Shown in pieces: positions 9,657 through 20,872 of a DNA stretch of 64,000 bases (the stretch's first letter is position 1; each line of letters starts with the position of its first letter). A program made the translations under genes and the position numbers. The stretch lies in assembly GCF_000227135.1 (NCBI RefSeq), contig NC_018258.1, positions 95,279-159,278 of the forward strand, in the 5' to 3' direction. The stretch is from Leishmania donovani. Its lineage: Eukaryota; Euglenozoa; Kinetoplastea; Trypanosomatida; Trypanosomatidae. The notes under the pieces are model-generated. The model did no database searches, was not told where the DNA came from, and saw only the letters and a program-made list of their open reading frames with translations.

Positions 9657-12600
9657 GTCAAACTCGGAGTTCAGGTCTGATCTGTCGTTATGTCCTCGGT
9701 GCCGAGCGATTCGGAACTCGCTCTCGGATGGAGTATGCAATGGCTTGTGGGCCGAGGTGCTCGCTGTGGCAACGGGCGCGTAAGGGTGCGGTGGGTGAGA
9801 AGCCGGAATGCGTGGACACTAAGCGGCACTCAGTTCAGAGGTAAAGAGAAGGACGCTCTTTGGCGCTCTCGTCTGCTCGGCTGTGTTGTCGGCAGTGTGG
9901 GAGTCCTACGCAGACGCTTCACAGAGTGTGTGGCGGGTCGGCAGAGGTTAGAGGCCGAGTGTGCGTGTCTGGGCGTGGGTGCGCGTCTCGCTTGATCTCT
10001 GCATGAAGGGAGAAGGAAAAGCGAACGTACGCGTCTGCGGGAAACACGGATGATGGAAGGCGAAGGAGATCGTTAGAGTGGATGCTTAGTGAGATTAGTA
10101 GTTGTGTATGTGGCGGTGAAACAGAATCGTGTTAGTGGCTGTCGTGCATGGAGAGTTCGCGGCGGACGTGCGCAAACATGTTGGCGTAAAGAAGAGAGGG
10201 GTGGGATCAGAGAGAGGTGAATCGGAGAGAAGAGGTAGAGGAGGAGGTATAGAGAAAAGCCCACGCCCGAGACATGCATAATGTCTGTGAAGAATGGTGG
10301 TGGTGGTGGTGCCCATCAAACTTACACGTCATGGGGACGGTGGCGATATCCAAAGAAAAGAGCTGTGCGAAGCGAAGTGGCACGGGTGAGTCGCGCGATA
10401 CAGGCGTCACCAAAGGGCACCCAACGGTGTGTGCGCCCCCTGCCTCTCCACACCGCCAGGGATGGATGACAGGCTGCGGGTCCACGGCGTACCCCCGCAA
10501 AGCCCATCGGCGCTGCGACGAGCAATACGGGGAGGTCGCCGTGAGCGCTTACAGGCGTCAGAGCCGCACAAGAGTCCGCCAGCACTGCGTCTTCCGTGAA
10601 AACTCTTACAAGAGAGTAGGTATTTTGTAAGCCGTAGAATGGAGATGAATCGCAGCGATGCACCTCCGTGCGAGTGTTTTCGTGTGTGTATGGGGGGGCA
10701 GGGGCGTATATGATGGACGAAACGTGCGCGACTACACGCTTATGAATGGACCGTTATGTGGCACCTCTGGTAAAGAGGAAAGTAACAGCCATGAGTTGGG
10801 GAAGTGGGAGGATGCCACGCCATTGGCTTCTGCTTCTGTTGGCTCCGCTCACCTAGCATGCAATCTCAATCTGTGAGCACTCGCTGTCCGCCGGCTTGGG
10901 CGCATCACAGCTGCTGTACCCTTCACACATTGCGAATCTGCGGGTGCGTCTGCTGAGCTACCGTCCCATTGGCGATGGCAGGTATGCGTGTGCTCGTGCA
11001 CGCATATTGGGAGGCGTTCCTCAGTGCCTACCCGTGTATGCGTGCACACGTCGCGGTGTCTGTGCTGATAGGCACACGCACTACTCTCTTTCTCCCTCCA
11101 TTTAGTCCTTCTTGAGATGCTCTTGAGCACGTGGACGATAGACAGTCCGTCTCACTGCGTGAATGTGCAGGCGACCCACACCTGGAAAACGAAGTGAGAG
11201 AGGGGGTGGACGAGAAACGCGCCCACCAGTGCGCACGCAAAGACGCCGCTTCGTCGACACCGACGGAGAGCAGATCCGAGAGGTTTAGGAAGGTCATCCT
11301 CACCAACAAGTGCTGAGAACAAGAAAAAAGAAGGCCGTCCCTGATACGTAGCACCAAGGTGCACAGCACCCCCACGCGCCCGGTCACCCGCTCAGACACA
11401 CGTGCACGCATCGAAGAGAATTGGCGGAAGGAGGAGGAGGGCACGCACATGGGAAGCAGCACTGTAGATGGGCTTATGAATCAGTGAGTGCTGCGTGGGA
11501 GGAGCAGGAGGCTCGCAGTGAGAGGGCGAAGGCCAAGAAAGAGGTGACACAACACAAGTAGAGTGCAATAAACGTCAAACAAGATAAACCTGGGAAAACA
11601 TACGCAGTTGGTTCGTCAGAGATGAGTAGGCGGAGGGAAGGTCTCAGCGACAGACGCTCCTGGCTCGACGGAAGTAAGACACCTGAAAGACATGCGCGTC
11701 TGTGTGAGGGAGAGAGAAATAGAGAAATAGAGAGAGATACAACGGAAAAATGAAAAGGGGGGAGGGAGGGCGAGGAAGCACCACAGGAATGGCATTCCGA
11801 CAGAAAAGAGCTCGAATAAAAGAGAGAGGCAAAGAGAGAGGGGAGGGGAAGGGGAGGGGAGAGGGAGCTCAAAATTACAGGGAACACAACATTCACACAC
11901 GAAACTGCGCAAGAGAGGGCCGGTAGGGAAGGCGGGGCGCATTTCTTTTTTGAATTTCGCCTTGTCCGCTGCGTTCGCTCTTCTCCCCTCCTGACAGAAG
12001 GGGAGGGAGAGAAGGAGAGAGCAAGACGGACATGAAAAGAAGGCACCTCTGTCTTTCCTCGCAAGCAAGCTGTGGACGCCACCATGAACACGTGTTGTCG
12101 CTGCCCACGCCTTCCACCTACTCCTTGGAACGACGAGGGAGGGGGGCAGGAGGGATGAGGAAAAACGAAGGAACAGCCGCGTTCTTAGAAGTGTACAACA
12201 AGGTGGGTCATTATCGGTTGATTGCTCGCTTTATATCGCCGCCGCGAAAAAAAAAAAGAACAGGGGAGGCAACGCTGCGCTGGCATGTGCGCGATCACTC
12301 ATCTGTGTGAGTGTGCGGTCGTGGCGGCGAAGCACCAGCTCACAGGCTTGAGGGGGGGAGGGGGGCGGTGGTGCTGTCCTTTTCGCTGAGTCCGGGGAGA
12401 TGGAGAGGGAGAGCAGACCAAACACTTCGCAGGGACAAGAAGCGTGAGGGAAAACGCACAGAGGTGAAAAAACGCATATACGTGCATGCGTGTACGCGGT
12501 GCAAGGCCCCCGCCTCTCACGCTGGGCTGAACGTCCACTCGCACATGCACATCGAGCCACAGTGGGCACGGAGATGTGCGGCACATATAGAGGGAGAGCG

Positions 12601-13327
12601 GAGTCAATCAGACTTTCGGATGATCCTGAAATGCCCAGGCAAGAGGGAGGAGGAGGAGGAGGGGGTATGCAAGGAGGCACACGAGGCGCCTGTCGGCGAG
12701 GTGCAGCGCTGGTGGGGCAGAAGACGGTGGTGGGGAGCCCTCACTTCCGTTCTCAAGCAAACAACATTGCGGGCGCTAAATTAGTCGAAGGGTAAGAGAG
12801 AGCGAGTGAATGGAGGCCAGACCTTGAAGGGCATGGTGGCAGTGCGACACCGCTCAACGGTCACAGCATCGTGCGCAGCTGCGGTTGCACCAATGTGCCC
12901 ACACAAGTGCCAGCCAGGGGGCGATCAACTGCCCTGAGCAACAACGGTCAATGCTTAGATCACTCCTCCCACCCCGTCGCGACCATCCATCCTTGCGCCG
13001 TTGCAGCCCTAAACCTTCTCCCCTCCTCTCTGGGGCCATCGGCCATCCTGCGTCCCTGCATCGGTATGTCGATTTGGCCAACAACGAAGAAAAAAAAAAA
13101 CGACAACAGCGAGGAAAAGAGAGATCGAGAGAGAGAGAGAGAAAGACATTAAAAACGAAGAAGGAAAAAACAACGGTGCACTCGGTGGAGAGCGCACGCA
13201 GCAGGGAAACGCAGCGAGAGACGCGTGTGTGCGAGTTCGTGTGTGCCGGTGACAAAGAAAAGGAGCGAGCCGAAAAAAGTGAGGTGAATCGCGGAAGACA
13301 CGCCCACGCGGGTCAGGGATAGCCCGC
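9657..13327. other. Intergenic region between transporter copies
   Basis: About 3.7 kb with no supportable gene. It contains GA-rich runs (10195-10250, 11700-11870, 13110-13145) that become pyrimidine tracts on the transcribed strand, short G runs and a GGT run near 10295. It does not resemble the spacer at 1-1502 by eye. Confidence 0.6.
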
Positions 13328-14863
13328 TTAGCCGCGCTGTGCCATGACCTCGTCAAAAATGGCGGCGCTGGTACCCCAGACTACAGCTATGACGCCAACA
13401 AAAAGCAGCAGGTAGGTGCAGACGTAGTGGAAGAAACCAGCGCTCGAGAAGGTCCAGTTGCCGGAGTACATGACCATGAGCGCTGGGTAGATGTAGCCAA
13501 TGAAGCCGCCAGAGAAGCCACCGACGAGTCCAAAGACGACGTTGATGCGAGGCACGAAGAGACCGCAGATGAGCGACAATACGGCCATTGACCCGCACAC
13601 GCACGCGTTCTTCCACCAGGCGATGTTGTGCACGTTTGTCTGGCACACGTAGTAGATGGCATCACGAACCGGGATCATGTGCAGACCGTAGCCGACGCAC
13701 AGCTTCAACATGAGGCCACCGTAACCGACACCCATCATTGTATCCTTGACGGGGTTGTACTGCTTCAGCGCCGAGCCGGTGACCTTCGGGCCGAAGTCCA
13801 GGTAGCCGAAGAGACCAGCAAAGAAGTACAGCACAAAGCAAATACAAACTCCAATCGCGGATGCGATCGACATGCGGCGCACCGAAAACTTGTGCATCTC
13901 ACCCGCCACCTCCATCGCGTTGAGCTGCGAGATGAAGGCGAAGAGAAAAGTGGCCAGGCCACCGATGGCGGTGTTGCCCTGGTTGAAGAGTTTCACAGCA
14001 GGGCGGGGGTTCTCTTGCAGGCCGTTCACGCCGCTGTGTATCACCATGGCGATCGCAAAGTAAACGACGAAGCAGATCGCGACGCAGGAGAAGTAGCGCA
14101 GCGAGTTGATCTCCTTCGGCAGACACAGCGGCAGCATGGCCACGAGCCACAGCACAAACGTCATGACACGCTGACCGGAGAGCGTCTGGAGGTACGCCGG
14201 AGCAGTCTCCGACGCGTCCAGGAAGGCCGTCAGCACATCCTTCAGCGAAATCGCGTACGACACCTCCGCACCAAAGCTGAGAAACCAGAGGCAGAAGGCG
14301 AGGAAGTAGCCTGCGCCGGGGCCCATCAGCGTGCGCACGATCTGCTCGTAGTTGCGCAGTCCCGTTTTCTTCGCGACAATGGCGAGGAGTATGTATGAGT
14401 AGATGGTGAGGTAGGCGATGACCACCATGTAGATCATGGCCACGATAATGCCTGCGGCGTTGAAGGCGGAGGGCAGCGCGATAATACCCGCGCCAATGCA
14501 AGAGCTGGCGAGGTTGATGCCAGAGGCCACGACGCCGCCATAGGGGAGGATGTAACTAAACCACCGCTGAAAGAAATTGAGCTCCGTGCGACGGCGTTGC
14601 ACCCGCTCCGCCCGCTCGCGGTCCATGCGGGCAATGCGCTGTTCTGGGCTGTTGACTGAGAAGTCGAACGGGTCCACTCCTTTCTGCGAGTCTTCCGAAG
14701 TGGCTGCCGCTTTCTTTTTGTGGCCCTCTACCTCGGCAGCGTACGCCTGCTCCTCGAGAAGCTCCGCACCGTCTCTGTTCGGGGAGTCGTACTCCCACTC
14801 GTGCCCGTGCGCGCTTTCGTTTGGGTAAGGCATCGCCGACTTTCCTGTGGCAGCGGTGGGCAT
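13328..14863 (-). CDS. Amino acid transporter, AAAP family, diverged paralogue
   Basis: A 511-residue permease clearly paralogous to the copy at 2903-4405. The two share a long hydrophilic N-terminus ending in a DPFDFS/DPYDFS patch and an arginine-rich stretch, the GAGIIALP signature (124-131), LPLCLPKEINSLRYFS, KQYNPVKDTMMGVGY and HMIPVRDAIYY. Its last residues (ending AQRG) and its N-terminal 90 residues are distinct, which may reflect different sorting or regulation. About 11 membrane spans are expected. The start is an ATG at 14863, with a strong pyrimidine tract and CAG about 70 bases upstream. It is the most upstream transporter in the direction of transcription. The family call is firm and the substrate is not determinable. 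Confidence 0.95.
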   Translation of the reverse strand: MPTAATGKSAMPYPNESAHGHEWEYDSPNRDGAELLEEQAYAAEVEGHKKKAAATSEDSQKGVDPFDFSVNSPEQRIARMDRERAERVQRRRTELNFFQRWFSYILPYGGVVASGINLASSCIGAGIIALPSAFNAAGIIVAMIYMVVIAYLTIYSYILLAIVAKKTGLRNYEQIVRTLMGPGAGYFLAFCLWFLSFGAEVSYAISLKDVLTAFLDASETAPAYLQTLSGQRVMTFVLWLVAMLPLCLPKEINSLRYFSCVAICFVVYFAIAMVIHSGVNGLQENPRPAVKLFNQGNTAIGGLATFLFAFISQLNAMEVAGEMHKFSVRRMSIASAIGVCICFVLYFFAGLFGYLDFGPKVTGSALKQYNPVKDTMMGVGYGGLMLKLCVGYGLHMIPVRDAIYYVCQTNVHNIAWWKNACVCGSMAVLSLICGLFVPRINVVFGLVGGFSGGFIGYIYPALMVMYSGNWTFSSAGFFHYVCTYLLLFVGVIAVVWGTSAAIFDEVMAQRG

Positions 14864-14934
14864 TGCTGTGTGTGCGTGCGTGTGTGTGTGTGTGCAGGGT
14901 GAGGTCCTGGGGTGCCTCTAGCGGAACGCCGTTG

Positions 14935-14951
14935 CTGCGAGAGAGAGAGAG
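14935..14951 (-). promoter_or_regulatory. Predicted trans-splice acceptor of the transporter at 13328-14863
   Basis: On the minus strand a CT-repeat tract (14939-14951) leads into GCAG with AG at 14936-14935, giving a predicted 5' UTR of about 71 bases. No competing AG lies between the tract and this site. Confidence 0.6.
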
Positions 14952-16249
14952 TGTGTGTGGGGTGATCTTTGCCTGCAAGCCTGTGATGGTATTTCGTTGT
15001 CACGTATTCGAGAGCCGACCTCCGTGACCTTGTTCACTCGCGGAGAGAAGAGAGGAGGTGTTCGGACGCTCGCATATATCTGTCGACGGAAGAGGTGGAG
15101 ACATGGAGAGGGTAGAGTTCAAAGACATCATCATGGGCAGTGATACCCTTGCGTCTCTGCACCAAGGGGGCCAAGAAAGAGAACAGCACCACACCGAGAA
15201 GCGTTGACACGAGCGAGAGGCCGCGCGCGTCGTCACACGGTCGGAAGAGTGCTGGAATGAAAACAGAGAGGGGTAGGGGGAGAGAGCTTCCTCTTGTGTG
15301 CCCATTTGCTTTCCTCCCAATCTGCTCGTTCCCGGTGATGCGAGGGCACCGCAGCGTGCCACCTCAGGGCCCAGTGTGGTCACCCGGTGGGGAAGCCAGG
15401 CAGCCCCTAACCTTATCCCCTGCAACACGTCAAACCACCTCTGGTGGTGACAGAGTCCGGCACCTACAATTTAGAGTGCGTGTGTGGGGGGGGGGAGGGA
15501 GGGAGCTCGAGCGGTGTATCGCTGCTGATGTTGGCGGTCAGGGCCTGGATGGCATTGCATCGGAGCGGCCCGCGACAGCGAACACGCGTGCGCCATCCAT
15601 AGGATTAGGCAGAGTGTGTCCGCGCAACTCGAACGTACCTGTTACCCCCCCCCCGCGCTCACGCCGCCAACTGGTGTGGGAGGCCTCAGCCGCCTGAGAG
15701 AGAGATGCACCATCGGTATCGACCAGCATGCTGGGAGGAGCGGCTCTGGGGCAGCCTACAAGGCGGCCGCAGTAGGTAGAGTTCGAGGCTGAAGGCCGTG
15801 CTCGAATGCACGAGGCGGCGCACTGCTATAGCACCTGTCTACGGCCGCTACGCGCCACACGATGGGCCCTCCGAGGGTAGGGCGGAGGTGGGCTGAAGCA
15901 GAGCCTAAGTTTTACGGCAGAGGATGAACACGCTGAATAGGAAAACAGACACACCGTACGCTGTCGTGTGTGTAACAACGGTACTGACAGCTGTGTAGCC
16001 GTTGATGAACATGCAAGTAAGAAGCAGATACCAGCAGAGGGAGGGGGCAATCAAGGCTCCGTTCTGGACAGTGCGGCAGCGAGAGAAAGCGACGGGAATC
16101 GAAGAAGGCGGACAACGCGTACGCCCCGCCTCCTGCTCCGCCGCAACTGCACGCCGTGGCATTCAGACATGCACCGCCACACCATCAAGCGGGCATACGC
16201 CTGGCAGCTAGGAGACACGGAACCCTGCCACAAAAGCGCGCACCGTGTG
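14952..16249. other. Intergenic region with possible retroposon relic
   Basis: About 1.3 kb without a gene. The GC-rich part (about 15330-15890) has the look of degenerate SIDER-type sequence, with clustered GGCC/CCTCAGGGCCC and GGGCCCTCCGAGGG motifs, but I could not align it confidently with other copies in the window. Confidence 0.4.
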
Positions 16250-19228
16250 TCAGAAGATGTACATCCGCTTGAGGGATGCGAGTCGGGACGCGGAGTGGCT
16301 CATCGCGTTCAGTGTCTCCCGCAGAGACTCGACGTCCAGGGAGGGAGGCGCTGCTGAATCACGCACCGCGGCGTCAACACCCCCTGTGGAGCTATCGTCC
16401 TCGCTAAAGGCGGTTGCCGCAGGCATAATGTCAGCCGGGGTCGACGAGGACGCCCCGTCAAGTCCACCGCTGCCGTCGCTGTTCCGCCGGCATCTCAGAA
16501 TGGCGACGGCCAGCAGTAGTTCCAGCCCCAGCGCGTACCCGTCCGCCTGCATGCCTGCTGCGGAATATGTCGTCAGCAAGTTGTGGATATCATTGCCAAA
16601 GCTGCCCTGGAGCTCGGAGCAGATACGCGCAAATGAGATGGCAACTCGCTGGTGCTGGCGGCGCTTCTGGATGTCCGCCTCGCTCTGTGTCTTGGCTAGC
16701 TGCAGTCTCGACATGATCTCCCCCTTGCTCATGTCGGGCGGGTACTCCTGCTTGAGCACTGCCAGGCTCACGATCGTGAAGAGAAACTCCTGCAGCGGTG
16801 CCTCCACGTTCCTCAGGCACGCTGCGGCGGCCAGCTTGTACTGCGCAATGCTCTCGCTGGGCAGCACGCCGGAGCGCTGGGTATCGTACGGGATGGAGAT
16901 CTTTGCCTTGCTCACCTCAATGTAGCGCTCCACAATGGTGCGCGTCGCCACGGCACCGCCGGCGCCGTTCGTGCGCAGCTGATCGGCGGTGTAGCGCAGT
17001 GACTGCTCCACCAGCGTCATGAGCGAGATCGCGGCCTGCACATCCGCGCCGGCGTCCCCGCGAGCCTGCAAGAGCCTCTCCATCGTTGGCGGCTCGTCTG
17101 CTGTCGCGCCGGCATGCCTCAGTGGGGGGAAGACGTAGAAGAGCCAATTGCGGCGGTGCAGCTCGCGGTACTGCAGCACCGCCGCATAAAGCAGCCGGTA
17201 CCACTCCGCCGTCTCATCAATGCGGCCACCTGGCACGAGCAGGCCGTAGTGCTGGATGAACTCCGCGATGGAGATGCCCACCTTGGCCTCGATGTAGACG
17301 CGGAACAGCGGTGTGAGCTGCGCCCACAGCTGGCGCGCTCTGGCGTGGAGCTGCGCCTCGAAGGTGCAGCGATCCGTCTGCGGAGGCCACGTCAGGAGAA
17401 GGCGGCGCACCACCCGCTTCTTGCGTTCGTCCACCGCAATCAAGTCATCCCAGTTCTCCACAAACTCGATAGCGCCGGCCTGAGCAGAGAGAAGGACATT
17501 GTCGGGAGACGTGCAGTCTAGCCGGAACGCCAGCCGCCGCGGGTTCACAGCAAACAGGTCTACGACTGCGTGAGCTGCCGCCTCCTCCTTGCCCGTGAAC
17601 GAGACTGCGGCAGCATCAGCACTGCGGTGGCACGCCGTCGACCCCGCCGCGTACCAGTCCAACAAAGGAAAGGGCAACGTCTGTCGCGTCTGTGGGAAGA
17701 GGTTCAGCATGAAGTGGCTGCAGCGGCGCAGCTGGGTGGTCAGATCCTCTTCCTCTGCTGGCAGCACTGCACCCAGTCGCAGTGCCTGCAAGAGGTGCTC
17801 CAGCTTTGGTACCAGCTCCACGCAGTGGCAGCGGAAAGAGATCCAGTCACGGAGACATGCATCCTGCTGCTCTGCGATGGCGCCGCCGCCGCCGCCCTGG
17901 CCCTGCGCAAACACCTTGCGCAGCACCGCCGAGTATGAGAACTCCTCAATCGAGTTAAGGTGCACCCGGTACAGCCCCTCCCTCGTGATGGTAGCGTCGA
18001 GGAAGTCCTCCATGGATTCACCCGGCTCGCTAACGCACTCGAAAAGCTCAGAGCTTGACACGTGGTTAAGGAGCGATGGCGAAGCCGTCGGCGTCGAATC
18101 GAACGACGTATTCCAGGCGATGGCGGTGGCGCCGTTCGTGGGCGACGTGAGAGGCAACCCTTCTCGGCCTGGCCGGACGGCGCTCTGAACCGTAATCCTC
18201 CGCCTTTCCGCATCCACCGACACGGCGCACGGATCCTGCATGATGGCGAAGTCGAGCGTCTCCTCGCTCGCCGTCGTGGGCATGGCCGACCGAGGAGTAG
18301 AGATGCCTCGGTACGCCTCTGTATCTCTCATGACGGCTGAGCCGTTGGAGGGGTATATGGGACTGCCGTGTCCTGCGGCCGCACCTTCACCTGCTAGAGC
18401 GACGGGCGCGCCGTCCTTGTCGACGCCAAACTCCTCCATCACCTCCATTTCTTTGATGGAGATGCCCTTGCTGAGCGCTCGGATGCAGCGGTCGAAGTAG
18501 GACTCGATGGTCGTCGCAAAGCGCTCGTAGTTTGGCGGATGGTCGCAGTCGTTGCACCCGCCCATCTCGACCGGCAGCACGCTCGCGTCGATGCGCTTCA
18601 GCAGCTCGCCCTTCCTGATGTCGCCGGCGGAGAAGAGAAAGATGCAGTCGCTGATCACCTTGGGCAGCTGCCGTAGCAGCGGCTTCATCACAAACGTCAG
18701 CGCACTACTCATGTTGCAGATGAACATGCGGGAAACGACGCCAGGGAAGAACTTGCTGATGCGCAGTGCCATCTCCTTCTGGAAGATCAGGTCCGTGTTG
18801 CGAAGCATCGAAGCGTTTTCTTGATTGATGAGCCACGTCACCATCGCCGCCGGGTTCTTTCGGTCGCAGCGCACACACCAGCTGAGAAACATATCCATGT
18901 TCGCCTGCCGCTCCGGCCGCTGCTCCGCCTTGGGGCTGTCGCGCGCGGTGTTGAAGTAGAGCACCGGATGCCCTTCTTTATCTCTTCCAATGTACTGCAC
19001 AATGCCCGCCCGCATCGATTTGCGCAGACTGTCCGTCATAGTGTACTTGGCGAATACCGTGCGCTCCATATCATCGCGCCGTCGCAGCTTGGCGACCGTC
19101 TCCGCAACATCGAATTTTTTGTTGGCGAGGAAGAGATAAATCCACCCATCGAGGTAGCTGTGGTTGATCCCCACGGTCCGCTTCACCTCCTTGAGTGCCG
19201 CCACGTGCTCACGGGGGCATTGAAACAT
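16250..19228 (-). CDS. CRAL-TRIO (Sec14-like) domain protein with long C-terminal extension
   Basis: A protein of 992 residues. Residues about 15-235 fit the CRAL-TRIO/Sec14 lipid-binding fold: a helical N-lobe, then a GHPVLYFNT strand, a segment resembling the Sec14 lid region (SKFFPGVVSRMFICNMSSALTFVMKPLL), and SVLPVEMGG, matching the LPxExGG end of the domain. Such domains bind or exchange phosphoinositides or other hydrophobic ligands. The remaining ~750 residues are largely helical, with low-complexity linkers near 280-370 and 900-970, and no domain I can name. The frame extends to 19237, but the first ATG is at 19228, with an AG acceptor about 42 bases further upstream, so I use that start. 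It is single copy and unrelated to its array neighbours. Role and ligand are unknown. Confidence 0.85.
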   Translation of the reverse strand: MFQCPREHVAALKEVKRTVGINHSYLDGWIYLFLANKKFDVAETVAKLRRRDDMERTVFAKYTMTDSLRKSMRAGIVQYIGRDKEGHPVLYFNTARDSPKAEQRPERQANMDMFLSWCVRCDRKNPAAMVTWLINQENASMLRNTDLIFQKEMALRISKFFPGVVSRMFICNMSSALTFVMKPLLRQLPKVISDCIFLFSAGDIRKGELLKRIDASVLPVEMGGCNDCDHPPNYERFATTIESYFDRCIRALSKGISIKEMEVMEEFGVDKDGAPVALAGEGAAAGHGSPIYPSNGSAVMRDTEAYRGISTPRSAMPTTASEETLDFAIMQDPCAVSVDAERRRITVQSAVRPGREGLPLTSPTNGATAIAWNTSFDSTPTASPSLLNHVSSSELFECVSEPGESMEDFLDATITREGLYRVHLNSIEEFSYSAVLRKVFAQGQGGGGGAIAEQQDACLRDWISFRCHCVELVPKLEHLLQALRLGAVLPAEEEDLTTQLRRCSHFMLNLFPQTRQTLPFPLLDWYAAGSTACHRSADAAAVSFTGKEEAAAHAVVDLFAVNPRRLAFRLDCTSPDNVLLSAQAGAIEFVENWDDLIAVDERKKRVVRRLLLTWPPQTDRCTFEAQLHARARQLWAQLTPLFRVYIEAKVGISIAEFIQHYGLLVPGGRIDETAEWYRLLYAAVLQYRELHRRNWLFYVFPPLRHAGATADEPPTMERLLQARGDAGADVQAAISLMTLVEQSLRYTADQLRTNGAGGAVATRTIVERYIEVSKAKISIPYDTQRSGVLPSESIAQYKLAAAACLRNVEAPLQEFLFTIVSLAVLKQEYPPDMSKGEIMSRLQLAKTQSEADIQKRRQHQRVAISFARICSELQGSFGNDIHNLLTTYSAAGMQADGYALGLELLLAVAILRCRRNSDGSGGLDGASSSTPADIMPAATAFSEDDSSTGGVDAAVRDSAAPPSLDVESLRETLNAMSHSASRLASLKRMYIF

Positions 19229-20872
19229 CCCCGCCAACGCGCGCGCGCACTCCGTCGTGCGTGTGCAACACTACGTGGCAAGTCCAGAAAAGGTACAGGG
19301 GAAGTTCGGTGGCGGAGCACTACGCTGTTTTGAGAAACACCAATCGTCTTTAATCAGCCGTCGCAGCGAGACGCAGGGGTACCGACGCGGCGGAGGCAGA
19401 GGCGCCTTGCACTTTTCCGTGACCGTCGTCCGTATATTTTGTGTCCCTCGTCGTTGTCCGCGTGTGGAGGTGACCCCTCCGCAGCGCAGAGGGGTGTCTG
19501 TGCGTCAGTGCCGCAACGGCACGCCAACACACTACCACGCACACACGCACGTACGCGCCAAGATGGTCAGTGCTGGCGAGGGCGAGCAAAAAAAAAGAGG
19601 AAAAGAGTCGAGTTTATAGCACGTCGCCTTGCCGCTGCTTCTCGACAGCGCATCACACCGTCTCCGTGCGATGAGGTGGACCTGTGAAAACGAGGAGAAA
19701 GGATGCGCTTGAGAGAGTGCAGCAGCAGCAGCGAGGATGATGACGCCCTATCGCCGTTTGTTTGACCCCCCCTCTCTCGGTGTATTGCACGTCTTCGCTT
19801 CTTCCCCTTCGCACGTGGGTGGCTGTGTGTCTCTTGGCGCTCTACGTTGTGCGGGGAGACGCCGGTGAATCGCGATGCGTTGGAGGTGTGCAGAGGTCAA
19901 AGAAGCAGCAAGTGAGCTCGGCGCGCTGCACAGAGGTGTTCGTTGTTACCCCTTTTTCGCCACAACGAGCGAGGGGCGAGACGATAAAAGAGGCCGAAGC
20001 AGCCGTGAGGAAAGATGAACGGTGCAGAGCGGCAGTTGCGTGTGGCGGAGATCCACAATGCGCCGTACTGACGTTGTCTTGTGTCTGTGTGTGTGTGTGT
20101 GTTGTCTTGTACAGACGATGGGGTGAGCGTATGTGTACGTGCGGGGACGCGCTGGGCGTTAGGGCAAGATAGGTTTCTCGCCCTCTCTTCCTCCCGCTAT
20201 GTGACGAGCTCGCCAGTGCAGTGAGAGTCTCTACAGAGACGAAGAGGAGCCGTACAATTCTAGTGCTGCCATCCACCAGCGTAGCTGGGGTAGCGTCGAC
20301 CCCACTGGATCCGCTGTTCGCCCCCTCAATGACCGACCCTCCGAGGGCAAATGGGCCACCACGGCACGCCGGGTCTGTGCCGCTTGAGGGAGCTCAGAAC
20401 CCAGAAAACCGCAAAGTGCTTCTTTACAAAGAGAGAGACGAGTCGGCGACCTGCACGAAACGGACGCCGGCGGTGTCGGCGGGAGAGAGGGGGGAAGGTG
20501 GTAGGCGGAGTGGCTGTGACACACCCACGCCTGAAGGCTGGTGGGGCAAGCACACCGCGCACATACTCTGCGTGACAGAAATCGGGCGCCCGTAGGACAG
20601 CGATGTGCGTGCGCCCGGCAAGCATGCGCGCCAGACAGAGGATCCCCTCGCTACGGAAGGAGGAGGGGGGGGGGCAGCAGGGCATATTAAGAGAGCAGGT
20701 GAGCGCTGCACAGTAGGCAGAGCTACAGGAGCGGGAGGGCCTCGCTTTACCGCTGTGAAATCGATTGATTGCGTGTGAAGGGCAAAGAGGAGAAAGCCGG
20801 CATGCGCAGCGCATGGGAGCGGCGCTAAGCCACCGCGTATCAGCGCCCGCAATCGCGTCCGACGGCGCCCGA
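19229..20872. other. Intergenic region
   Basis: About 1.6 kb. Near the gene at 16250-19228 it holds a probable splice acceptor (AG at 19272-19271 after a pyrimidine-rich stretch at 19285-19305). A GT run lies at 20086-20104. No gene is supported. Confidence 0.6.

Noticed and set aside
19229..19237. Three extra codons upstream of the CRAL-TRIO gene
   Set aside because: They would require a TTG start. The first ATG is at 19228.
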